A stretch of DNA of 64,000 bases from Panonychus citri (Eukaryota > Arthropoda > Arachnida > Trombidiformes > Tetranychidae): NCBI RefSeq assembly GCF_014898815.1, contig NW_026515545.1, positions 1,488,001 to 1,552,000 on the forward strand. The letters are read 5' to 3'. Under the pieces are notes generated by a model. That model was not told the DNA's origin and made no database searches. It saw nothing but the letters and a program-made list of their open reading frames with translations. Positions 23,774 through 35,500 of the stretch are shown one piece after another (position 1 is the stretch's first letter; every line of letters starts with the position of its first letter). A program made the translations under genes and the position numbers.

Positions 23774-24270
23774 TTGATTTGAATCACTGGGATGATTAGA
23801 TTTACGATACGATCAAAATTATCATTGATACCAATTGGAGATATGATTTAGATTAATCTAATTGATGATATTGTTAGATGATGAGAGGAGAAAAAAAATA
23901 AGAGAAAGTTAAATCACAACAATTAAGAGAGGAAAACAATTTGATTGATTGGGGAACTCTCTTGCTTTATGTTAACACATAGAGAGAAATGTAATTACTG
24001 ATGAAGAGATGAGAAAGTGTTGGACAATTAAAGGGAAATAATTAAGAGAATCAATTAATTGTGGGGAAAGAAACAATTGATTAATGATAATTAACAACCG
24101 AATGTGTTAATTGTTTAAAATTCATTTAGAATTTATAAAAATTAAAAGACAATCAGGTAACAATTACAATTAGATTGATTAACTTGGTGTGTTAACTGTT
24201 GATCATCAACTGTTGATATAAAATAATCAAAAATGATCAAGATGATCAAGATGATGACGATAATGACAAT

Positions 24271-24292
24271 GATGATGATGATGATGATGATG
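24271..24292. repeat. (GAT)n microsatellite
   Basis: Seven uninterrupted GAT units in the SLC26/NPRL3 intergenic region. Confidence 0.95.
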
Positions 24293-24955
24293 CTAAGGGG
24301 GAGATGCGCAAAAATTGACAATTTAATAAGAAAATTATATTGACTAAATTGTTTACAATTTATCGATACAATTTAAATTATTCAAGCAATTTAATTATTT
24401 TCCTATCTCTTGACGATAATTGTTGATAATCTGTGTGAATAATTAAAACAATTGATTTTGATTACATTCACATCATTTCATGGTTGATTAATTGTTGTTT
24501 TTTTTAAAGGTAATTGTTTAGTCAATTAATTAATTTCATTGATTGTAGTAAGTGAAGTTGCTAATTTTTTGATTCATTTTCATTAACTCAATTAACTTTT
24601 TTGTTTAAATTAATTTATTATTGAATTTGATTTTTTATTTTGCTTAAACAATTAATTTTCATGTTCAATTGGTGTGTTCAAATTGGTTACACTGATTTTT
24701 AATCACAATTAATTCAACATTACCTCGGATTTTTAATCACAATTAATTGTTTACAATCAATTAATTTATTCATTTTCTTTTGCTCTTGAAGAATTAATTT
24801 AATTAATTTCTGCCTCTTATCCACTTATGCCTTTTAAATTGTTTCTTAATTTTGCATAAATTTTTTACTCCAATTAAATTCACTCAATTAAAGTTACTAA
24901 TTGTTTGGAAAAAAATTAAAATTAAAATTTTTCATTTTCTTTTCGCTCATAACCG

Positions 24956-24968
24956 CCACCAGATGGCG
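24956..24968 (+). promoter_or_regulatory. CTCF-like / YY1-like site
   Basis: CCACCAGATGGCG matches every position of the degenerate consensus CCASYAGRKGGCR and stands out as a GC-rich patch in AT-rich DNA upstream of NPRL3. Binding is not shown. Confidence 0.4.
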
Positions 24969-25236
24969 TTCGTCTCAATTTCTCAATCTTTGTTTACTAA
25001 TTTTTTGATAATCTGTTAATTAATTTAATCCTTAATTAGGATTTATTATTTTTTTTTAATCTCTTTTTTTTACTCTAATCAGTTGATTAACTTGTTAATT
25101 AACCATCTTAGAACATAAACTCTGTGATCTGAATCTATTCTTTACTTTACAGAACCATTTTTTTTTCTTCTCTTTTTTTTGTTGGATTTGTTGTTTTATC
25201 TTCAATTGATCAAATTGTGTTTTTGTTTTTCTCTCA

Positions 25237-27588
25237 ATGTCTTCATCCTGTAATCGCAATCAAACTGATTATGGTTCAAATTTAAATTCTGATCGTGATG
25301 ATTTTCTTTTAGGAATTTTTCTAGTTAAAGCAGGTTCAATTGGCGATAGTCTATTATTCCGATATCCATATACAATTGACGATGAAACCACAACCACAAC
25401 TCCCAATGGAATCGGAGTATCACCATCAAGACAGGATAAGAAGAGTAAAAATCCATTCGCTTTAATTGTGGAAAATGTAAACACTGATTCCAATTCTTCA
25501 GGTCCCGGTGAAGATAACTGTCGAACAGGTAAAATTAAATTCACTTCTCCAATGCGATTAATTGTCCTGATATATTATCTTTTGCCTCATTATCTCTCAT
25601 GTATTCATTTGTATATGTGTTTGTCTTGGGCTTTTGTTTTCTCTCTCTCTCTCTCTCTCATTTATTTTTTATTTGAAAAAAATTCTTTTCATTTGGTTTG
25701 TTTTATGCTTTAAATTAATTGTTTCTTGTTGCATTTATAATCAAAGTTTTCACACATTACACTTTAGGTCCCTCATCGAGACCCAATAAACCTTCAGCCA
25801 CTTATTGTTTTGAATTGGACCCGGTCTCAACCGTGGCTACAACCACGACCGATGTTAACTTGGAAACGGTTGTTAAACTACCCGATCGTGTGGTGTCCAC
25901 TTTATTTGCCGTTAAAAATGAGCTTTGTGGTAAAAAGATTGAGATTAAAATAAACGATGTTCGTTTTGTTGGTCATCCTTTATCAATTGGTGGTCCATCA
26001 TCACATCAAACAACAACAACACCACAAGATCAACAACATTCATCCTCATCATCATCTTCCTCATCTTCTACATCAACAACCCCACAACCAACATCTAAAA
26101 GCAAAGATATTGTCGCTTTTAATGTTGTCTTTGCTTTAAGAGCCAATGCTAGTCATGAAGTTGTCAATAGTTTCCATAAATGTAGTAGTGCAATTGCCGC
26201 TGCATTAAAGAAAGAGGAAGATGAAAAAGCTTTTCTTAGTAAAGAAGCTAAAGGAATATTAACTGTTTTCGATGAAATTTCATCTCCTTCCGATGAATTA
26301 CAGACCTCACCCTACTCAATGATCCTCGAGAAAAGCCGCCTTGCCATTGATTTGAAAAAAATTTTCGAAGATCTTAAAAACCTTGGAACCGTACAATTGA
26401 AATTGAACAAATCAACCGATTTAAACCTTTGTATACCTCAAATTGTTCACCGTTTAACTTTACAATATCATCGATCAGTACCATTAATTGGACCAAGAGA
26501 ATTGACTGCAAGCTTTGGTACTCTTCGACCTTATCATGCACTTCTACTTTTAAGAGATCCTGTTACCATCTTAAGTTCAATATCAGATAATCGTTTGATC
26601 TTTAAGAAAATACTTTCCGTTGTAAATCCGACAAAAAATCTGATCACAATCGCTCGTGAAGCCCAATTAACCTACGAAAATGTTATGAAAGCAACTTGTC
26701 AACTCGTTTATTGGGCAAAAGCAACATTAATCTTTCCATTAGCTGAAAGTAATGTCTATGTAATTCATCCATTAGCTCCAACTCAGGTTGATTGTCCTTT
26801 GGTGGAAAAATTTAAACAAGCTTTCACCGATTCTAATTTACTTCGATTTTTAAGTGAATTTAGTCTTGGTACAAGTATTGATCAACTGCGAAATCCTCTT
26901 CACAATTCAGATCAACATATTCAATTGGTAAGGTAACTTAATTTCTCCATTTAAATTGTTTATCCTAATATTTTCTTTTTCTTTTCTTTTTCAATCTTTT
27001 CAGGTCAATCAAATTATTTGGCTTCTAAAGCATCGGCTAATTACTCAATTACACACTTATGTTTATTTGTTACCAGTTGATTCTAGTTCCAGTGTCAAAA
27101 AGAAATCTAATATCGTCAGGAGCACCAATGACACCGTTAACAGCGACGATCATAATCATCATCAAATTGCTTCGAATGATACCTTTAATAATCGACGATT
27201 TTCCAATTTTCACTCAAATGATTCTCCAAATAATTTCTCTGGCATTGATGAGACCAATGAAGATTCGGATTATTTGATGAATGATGCATCATCTTTATCG
27301 ATTAACTATGAGAGAGCGATTCACCTCTTAAGGGAACTCGGTCTTCGAGATTATGAATGTGAATCAATCTGTCAAGTTCCAGCTTCTAAAAAGCATGAAG
27401 ATCTTACAATGTTTGCCAAATTATTTCGTTTTTTTGATGGAAAACATCATCTTGAACATATAATGCATTACGAGAATGTTAAACGTTCACAACTTTTGGC
27501 GATAATTGATAAATTTCGTGATGTCCTTTTCACTTGTCAACACGAAGATAAAACTATTTTTCAATTGTGTCCTTATCTTTACGAATAA
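25237..27588 (+). CDS. Nprl3: NPRL3, GATOR1 complex subunit
   Basis: Subunit of GATOR1 (DEPDC5-NPRL2-NPRL3), the GAP complex for RagA/B that turns TORC1 off on amino-acid starvation at the lysosome. Three exons: 25237-25528, 25768-26927 and 27004-27588; phases match, giving 678 residues (human 569). The excess is low-complexity Ser/Thr/Gln tracts near residues 60-90 and 180-200. Conserved blocks: IFLVKAGSIGDSLLFRYPY at the N-terminal longin domain, CGKKIEIKINDVRFVGHP, FNVVFALRANA, LRPYHALLLL, LVYWAKATLIFPL, RLITQLHTYVYLL and, at the end, RRFS-type linker followed by FDGKHHLEHIMHYENVKRSQ. AATAAA overlaps the stop codon (27584-27589), and the MED11 stop is only 119 bp away on the other strand, so the 3'UTRs must be short or overlap. 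Confidence 0.96.
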
Positions 27589-27707
27589 ATTGAAATATTA
27601 AACAAAAAGTTTTAAGCTTGACGATTATTTTGCTTCAAAGATTAACATTTAATCGATTGAGCTGGTTAATACAAACAGAAAATGAAAAAGAATACAATTA
27701 AATCATA

Positions 27708-28079
27708 TCAATTTGGAGAGATTTTAATCTTGTTCAATTCACTTGTGACATGAGAAAGTCTATGAAAAGCCATGTTGTTGACCTTTTTAACTGAATAAAC
27801 GGAACCTTCGTGAGTTTGTCCAGTTGAAATTTGATTTATTCCAACCAAATGTTGACACAAATTGGCTTCAACTGACTGTAAACTCTTCATGAAAGCATTT
27901 GTATTCAGTTCAACTTGCTTCAAACTCGGTTTATCTTTTGCTAATTCCTGAAGTGCACTACTTGCCGATTGCAGGCCATTACAAAGCTCTTGTTCAATAT
28001 GTCCCAAAGCTCTGATTGAATCCTGAGTGAAACCGGAATCAAAGTTCATTGGATTGAAACGACCTCTTGTTGGATCCAT
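27708..28079 (-). CDS. MED11: Mediator complex subunit 11
   Basis: Head-module subunit of Mediator that links TFIIH and RNA polymerase II to promoters; nuclear. One exon of 123 residues (human 117) from MDPTRGRF. I chose the ATG at 28079 because the upstream in-frame extension MFDLVISCFLA has no family counterpart and sits next to possible acceptors (TTTTCTAG). Helical core: IRALGHIEQELCNGLQSASS, ALQELAKDKPSL, AFMKSLQSVEANLCQHL, and the strongly conserved INQISTGQTHEGSVYSVKK, which corresponds to the family block TQVATGQPHEGSSYSSRK. The assignment rests mostly on that last block plus size and helix pattern. Confidence 0.88.
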   Translation of the reverse strand: MDPTRGRFNPMNFDSGFTQDSIRALGHIEQELCNGLQSASSALQELAKDKPSLKQVELNTNAFMKSLQSVEANLCQHLVGINQISTGQTHEGSVYSVKKVNNMAFHRLSHVTSELNKIKISPN

Positions 28080-29512
28080 GGCTAGAAAACAGCTAATCAC
28101 TAAATCAAACAAAAAATGAAAAAGAAAAAGTAAAAGATTTCAAATTGATGATACAAAGAGACAATCAGACAAAACAACAACAATTAAGAAAAAAAATTCA
28201 AAAAAGTAAACAAATGATTCTGATCGATAGTTACGCCATCTCTTATTCTCGAATGGAACTATTTTCTGTAAAGTAATTAGTTAATCTCTTTTATTAATTG
28301 TCGATAATTTGATGAATAGTGATTAGTATTTTTAAAATTTTTCAAAAATTATTCGGTATATTTGAGTAGAAATGAAAATTTTCATTCAATTTAAATCAAA
28401 TTTCAACGATAACCTTTTTTTTCTGATCGTTTATCGTTTACAATTAACTACAATTTACAGCAATTGCAAAAGTTGATTGTACAATTAAACATAAATCAAA
28501 AAAAGATTATGCAAAGTTAGAAATGAAAAATTAATCAATGACAGTTAAAACAAATCATAATCATGATCATTTACTGATTTGATATTAAAATAAAAAATCA
28601 AACCTATTTTTCAATGAAAAATGATCCAATTACAATTAACTGAATTAATATAATTTTCAGTTAATTGTGTCAAATGATATGATAAACACAATTTCCTCAT
28701 TCTAATAATATTCATCTTGTTGTTAAACTCGTGAAGTGATCAAATTTTAATAGTGATCATAATTAATAATCAAATGATAAAATAATGTTAACACTTTTGG
28801 TAAAATTTGTCAACAATTAAAAATTCATTTTTTACCGGAAAAAGTTTCAATTCTGAGACTCTTTTAATCAGTACAAAAGTAAAGATTAAAAGTATCTCAA
28901 TATAATCGTAACAATTAACATGAGATTGATTAGTTGACCAATTGATTAGAATGATTTTCTTTTCATTTATTAATATTGAGTATCATTAATTGTGGTCCAA
29001 TAAGGATAATTAAAGGTTGAATTGTTTAAAGTTAATTAGTCTCTCTGATATGTTTAAAGTTAACCAAGAGGAGGATCAATTTTGTAATCAACTAATTTAG
29101 TAATTTAACTAACTAATAACAAGTCAATTAACTCATCATCGGCAGCCAATGAATGGATTACCTTTTAAATCATTGGAATGGAAAAAAAAATTAAATGAAT
29201 TGTTGTGAGAATTCAGAACTTTTTTTTCCTCCTTCATTGATTAACAATTTATTAGACACAGGAAGAGACAATTAAACAATTGTTTCGACTTCAGGTAACA
29301 TCAAGTTTCGAGTTGAAAACTTTTTTTTTTCTGTTTTTGTTTTATTCTTTCACCAAAAGTTTCTCATTAATTAGTTTTGTAATTTAGAGACAATTTATCA
29401 ATAGTTAATTGCAATTCAATTGTTTACCTTTCTGTTAGAAAAGTGATAATAATTAGTAAATTGATAAAATACAATTTCTTTGGTTGAAATAAGTTTAAAC
29501 AATTTGATAATC
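28080..29512. promoter_or_regulatory. divergent promoter region, MED11 / FAS-like
   Basis: 1.43 kb, very AT-rich. ACGCCATCT (minus strand AGATGGCGT) at 28233-28241, about 155 bp upstream of MED11, is a YY1-like core. On the FAS side a 5'UTR intron is plausible (donor GTAACA at 29295, acceptor TGTTAG ending 29438). Several T runs preceded by AGAAC or AAAC occur (29215, 29317). No gene seen. Confidence 0.5.
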
Positions 29513-32500
29513 ATGAAAGATAATCAGGTAATTATATCCGGTGTTTCTGGTCGATTCCCTAAATCTGATAATGTTGAAAAGTTTTGGTCAAATTTGTTCA
29601 GTGGTCAACCACTTTATGGACCGGATACTTTTCCATATCCCAAAAGTAAGTCAATTGTTACAACAATTAAGATCACAATTAGAGATTATTGGTGATCAAT
29701 TGATTCGATTCATTGGTCAGTTCAATGGAAATGGTCATCGATCCCTGAGCTTAAGTGTTGATTGTTTTGTTTTATTTTCATCACTCCGAATGTGCAAATA
29801 TTAGTTTCAATAGATTTAAATTCAGCTAATTGTTCATTGAGAATGATCAATCTTATGATAGAATATGATTCAATTAAGAATGAGAAAAGTTATTTAGTTA
29901 ATTTGTTGTTTTTACTAATTAGTCTTTTCCAGGTTACCCAAATCCAGAGGCGCTCTTAATGATACCAGATTATTTGATAACACTTTTTTCAATTACACAA
30001 TTAAGGAAGCAAATACCCTTGACCCACAGATCAGAATACTCTTGGAGGTTGTTTATGAATCTCTTTGGGATGCTGGTGAGTATTGATTAGAGAATAAAAT
30101 TGTTCGATATTTTTGAAATTTTATTCTCTTCTCTTCAACGATATTATAATCCGCTAAATCAGGAATACGACCTGAAGAATGGAGAGGTACTCGAACGGGA
30201 TTTTTTCTCGGCTCTGCTTTCGATGATACCGGATTATCTGTTCGTTGGGATTATAAGCTCGATTTGCCTCAATATTTTGCTCAACGGGTTTCCTATTATT
30301 ATGATTGGAGAGGACCGACAATGATAGTGGACACTGCGTGTGCTGCAAGTTTAAATGCCCTTCATTCAGCCTACTGGTCAATAATGAAAGGTGAATGTGA
30401 TCAAGCCGTTGTTGCCGGAATATCAATCCACTTGAAGCCAAGTATAACCGTTTGTTTTGGTGAACTTGAGATGCTTTCAAAATCCGGTGTTTCTTGGTGT
30501 TTAGATGAAAAAGCTGATGGTTATATACGAAGTGAGGCCATTGTTGCCGTTGTCCTACAGAGAAAGCCCAATGCCCGACGTGTTTATGCCTCAATTTTAA
30601 ACAGTTGCACCTCATCCGATGGATACACCAAGGAGGGTATTACTTTCCCTCGACGAGAGGTACAAGTTGAAACAATGAAGCAAACAATCAAACAATCGGG
30701 TGTTAATCCATTTGATGTTACCTATGTTGAAGCTCATATAACGGGAACCGCTGCCGGTGATCCAATTGAATCTTCAGCCATTATGGAGGCTTATCGAGCC
30801 AATTCTGATCGACCGCTCATGTTGGGATGTTTAAAGTCCAATATCGGCCATTCCGAGGCATCAGCTGGTCTTTGCGCTTTAACAAAGGTCCTGAAAATTT
30901 TCCAAACCCAATTAATCCCTCCAAACATCAACATGATCAATTGTAATCCACGAATTGAAACTCTTAGAGAGGGAAGACTAAAACCCGTCACTAAACCGAC
31001 CATTTTTACCGATGAAATAATTTCCGTTGATGCTTTTGGCTTTGGTGGTTCCAACACTCATGTTATCCTTAAAGGGCCAAGAAATAAATCATCACCAAGT
31101 AAACAATTACCACCATCGCTATCAACTGATTATTATCCACGATTAACTTTAATCTGTAATCGTACCAAGGAAGGGATTAACGAGATGATCAAGACAATTG
31201 AAAAATGTAAACAAACTGACCAATGGCTATTTAACTATGTTAACTAATCTTGGTTACAGTTCAATTGAAACTGGTTTTCATTATCGGTCATTTGTTTTAA
31301 TTGATTCTAATCAAAAGGTTTACAGTGAATCAAATTTAGCAATTAAACAGAAACCTTTGTGTTTACTTTTTGATGATTTGGATAATTTTAATTCTGGTGA
31401 TCAACATAACAACAATTTAACAATTTTAACTGATTTTGTGACCAAAGCTAAATTGTTTATCAATCAAAATGCTGGTAAATCTTTCCAAGTATCTAAATCA
31501 ATGGATAAACAAATTGATTTGGTTATCAATCAAATGGCTTATGCTTTTCTCATTAAATCACTTGGCCTGATTCCCGATTTAATTGTTGGCATTGGTATTG
31601 GTAAAATAGCCGCTCAATATACCGCTGATCAGATCACTTGGGAAAAAGGATTAACCTTAGCTGTTAATTACTCTAATCAGATGACCAGTGGAAAAGGTAA
31701 TCAACAATCATCAATGGGAACCAATTGTCCAGATAAAAATGGTAAATTGTCTGACCTTTTAAAATGGATACAAATACAATCAACACAATTAACCTGTAAC
31801 AACAATGGTAATTGTAAACTATCAACATCAATCAATGACGATTACTATTTCCATATTAATCAAGAGGCTAATAATTTATTGAGATCATCATCAATCAATG
31901 ACTGGACAATGGTTCGTCTCAATACAAACATGTTGACCTTTAACTTGACCAATAATTTAAAATTAACCAGCAATCAATTGGATTCTAAATCAGTTCTAAT
32001 CAGTATTGGAAATTTGTATCTTAATGGTTATAATCCAAGAATTAATATTCTTTACCCATGTAATTATCCAGTTGAAGCTGATTGTCCATCAATAGGTCAT
32101 CTTATTGAATGGAAACACGATATTCACTTCGATAACATGGTCTATCCCGAGTTCTTCCGAGATTCTTTCCGAACCAATCATCGAATTGACCTGGTTGATT
32201 CCAACTATTCTTACCTTGCCGATTACCTTGTCGACGGTTCGGTTACCCTTCCAATCGCTGGTTATATCTGGATAATTTGGGAACATTTAGTTAAGATGAG
32301 ATGTTCTGATCAACATGTTCGATACCATTCATTTGAACTTTGGTCCACTCAGATTCACCGGTTAACCTGTATAAAAGATCCAGTTGAATTCCGAATAGGA
32401 TCAAACCCGGTAACCCATGAATTCATTGTTAAATTGGGTGAAGATATTTGTGTAACTGGATTCGCTAAAATAGTTGATGATTTACCTTTCGATTATAATC

Positions 32501-35500
32501 TTGGTCACCTTGATTTACCATCAAAATCACCCAATGAACAGCTCACACTGACCTCGGAAGATTTTTACACGGAAATGTCAATCCGAGGATTAACCGTTAA
32601 ACCAAATTGTCAAGCGATTAATTCAGTTACCGCTGATGGTTTACAATCTAAAATTAAATTCACTGGAAATTGGATTGTCTTTTTTGAATCTTGTCTACTT
32701 GTACCTCTATTGGGAGACTTGGATAGATGTTTGAAAACAGTTACCTCATTAGATTGGTTCCGTTGTGATCCAATTATGATTAACGATCAATTTAAGGCTT
32801 CCAAGAAGATTAAAAATGATCCTGGACTTAATCTAGTTCACAATACAAGTCTGGGTACTTTTGGTACCCATGGATTAGTTTTCAAAGTTCCTAATTATAA
32901 TTCAATTGGACGATCATTGGATATCAATAATTTACACCATAAATTTCAAACTTGGATTCCCTATTTTGGCTCATTGCCAATGGATCATGTTGATTATCAA
33001 TCTCAGGGAAGAGTTAATTATCTTAATGCTGTTGATAGGATGTTAAATGCTCTCGATAATCCAAGAGATTGGATTAATGTTCCAACCCTGATGGGTTCAA
33101 ATGATGTTTTACTTAATCTACTCTGGGAAACATATAAAAATCCTCGACCAGTTGATCATCTCCGAGAACAATTTATCTCAAATAGAGTGAAATTAAATCA
33201 GGATAGATTAATTTATGAGCAGCAAACTCAATTGTTACTTCAACATTTGGCTATTTTCGAGGAAAATGTCAAACCAAATGGAACAATTAACATTAAATCA
33301 ATGGGATTATCTGGTTATCCATTTGAGGATATTTGCTATAACTCATTCCGTCGTATCCGTAATCGTTATTCATTTGCATCGGAATCAACACCAATCAAAA
33401 ATTTAGATTTAATCATCTACAATCATGAGAGTATGAGTTTACTGCCAAGTCTAGATGATGAGCAAAGTATTCAACAATTAACTGATCATCTCTCATCAAT
33501 GGAATCATCGTCATTTGTTATCGTTCAATTAAGAGATTCAGTGTTACCCTTGGAAAATAAATTATCGGCTTATACCAAGATTGAAATGATTAAATCAATG
33601 GATCGTAATCGAGTTAATATCAACAAATTGTTGATTGAACAAAACTTTATTCCAATATCTGAATATTCAATTGCCAATGGGCAAATGTATTCATTGTTAT
33701 TTAGGAAGAAAGTTCAATTTAATTCAGAGAAATCAATTTGTCACTTTACAATTAAGGATCGTTCCTATGAATGGATTACTGAATTACAAAAGGAAATTGC
33801 TAATCCAAATTATGAGAGGATTTGGTTGATCGCGGATAAAACTGATCGAAGTGGAATCATTGGTCTAATTAATTCACTTAAAGAGGAACAATTTGGAAAT
33901 AAAGTTCGATGTATATTCAGTCCTGGTTCTAAAATTGATCTCAATTCTGAAATTTGCTCAGAATTACAATCGAAAGATTTAGTTATCAATGTTCTGAGCA
34001 ATCAAACATGGGGATCATTCCGACACTTTGGATTATCAAATGAACAAATTTTCACTAATCATAAGCAAGTTTACCTTGATTGGAGTGGTGATAATGAGGA
34101 TAAAGAGATTAGTAGCAAATTGGTTTGGTGTAAATTGCCCAATTTAATTGTTAAAGATGATTATGTTGTTAATCATTATGCTCCATTAGATTTTACAATT
34201 AAATCTGTCCATAGACAGTCAATTAAATCAACTGATTGTGCCCAAGGAATTGGTAATGAATTTGCTGGTCAAACCAAGAATGGAATCAAAGTATTGGGTA
34301 AGTGATTAAAAATTCAATTCGAAACTCAATGATTACAATTAAATCTAATCCAATACATTTCTCTCTCTCTCTCTTAATTGTTAATTAAATAGGACTTTGC
34401 ACTAATCAAGGTGTTTCCAATATAATTAAACCTGAACAATTAATCTTTGCTCTTCCAGTTCCAAACAATTGGAATCTAAAAGATGCCTCATCAATTGTAT
34501 TACCTTATACAATTGCTTATTACTCGTTAATTGTTAGAGGTTCATTAAAATACAAATCAACTGTCTTATTATACAATTTGACTGATGGTTTAATTGAAGC
34601 TTCGGTGACAATCTTAACCTCACTTGGTGTAATGTTATCATTTATCATGATAATTTATCGACCGCTAATCTGATTGCTCTTGATGGTATATCCAAGAATC
34701 AATTGTTATCACCAAAAGTTGATTTACTTAAACAAATTGGTTCTCATACTGATTATCAAGGATTAGATTATATCTTTTCAATGGATTCAACTGATAAACT
34801 TGAAAATTTATCAACTTGTCTCTCTCTTAATGGTAAATTAATCCATCTGATTTCGGGTATTCAATCACAGAATCAAGTTTTCGGTGAGTTAATTACTAAT
34901 ATATTTACATTAGAATTTGCTGATTTTTTCCCTCATCTAATTGATTTAATTTATTGCCCATTCAACAACAATTAACAGAGTCTTCATGGTTACCTGTAAA
35001 TTCAAGTTTAGAGTCAATTGTTTGGCCTGAAGTAATTAAAGCTTGGAGTTGCAAATCAGATTCGAGGAGTTTAAAACATCTCGATTTAGTTGTAGATTAT
35101 TTGAAAAAAGGTTTGACCAATGGTCAAATTAAGCCAATCAAGAAAGTGAACCTTTTCAAACGAGTGGATCTTATAAAAGCAATAAATCAATTATCTTCAT
35201 CTAATCCATTGGGTAGAGTTGTAATTCAATTGATTGACAATGAGGGTCAAGCTAAACAATCAGTTGATTGTCTGGATTTGGTTCCATGTGAGGCAAGGAC
35301 TAAATTCAATAGTGATAAATGTTACCTAATCTTTGGTGGATTAGGAGGAGTTGGACTTCAACTCGGACAATGGATCGTTGAACATGGAGGTAGAAAGATA
35401 ATCCTAATCTCACGAAAAGGAGTAACTAAAAATTTCCAACGATTTATGATCCATAAAATGATGACATGGCCCGATAAGGTTAATCCAGTTATGGTGAAAA

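Larger units (their letters stand above)
23774..25236. promoter_or_regulatory. divergent promoter region, SLC26 / NPRL3
   Basis: 1.46 kb of very AT-rich sequence. A (GAT)n microsatellite lies at 24271-24292. CCACCAGATGGCG at 24956-24968 fits the 13-bp CTCF consensus CCASYAGRKGGCR and contains a YY1-like ATGGCG core; it lies 270 bp upstream of the NPRL3 start. Promoter or insulator function is inferred. Confidence 0.5.

Noticed and set aside
31208..31342. A 135-bp intron (T/GTAAAC..TTTAG/CA) to explain the FAS frame change
   Set aside because: Phases fit, but the intron would delete collinear FAS-like residues (LGYSSIETGFHYRSFVLI); kept only as an alternative.
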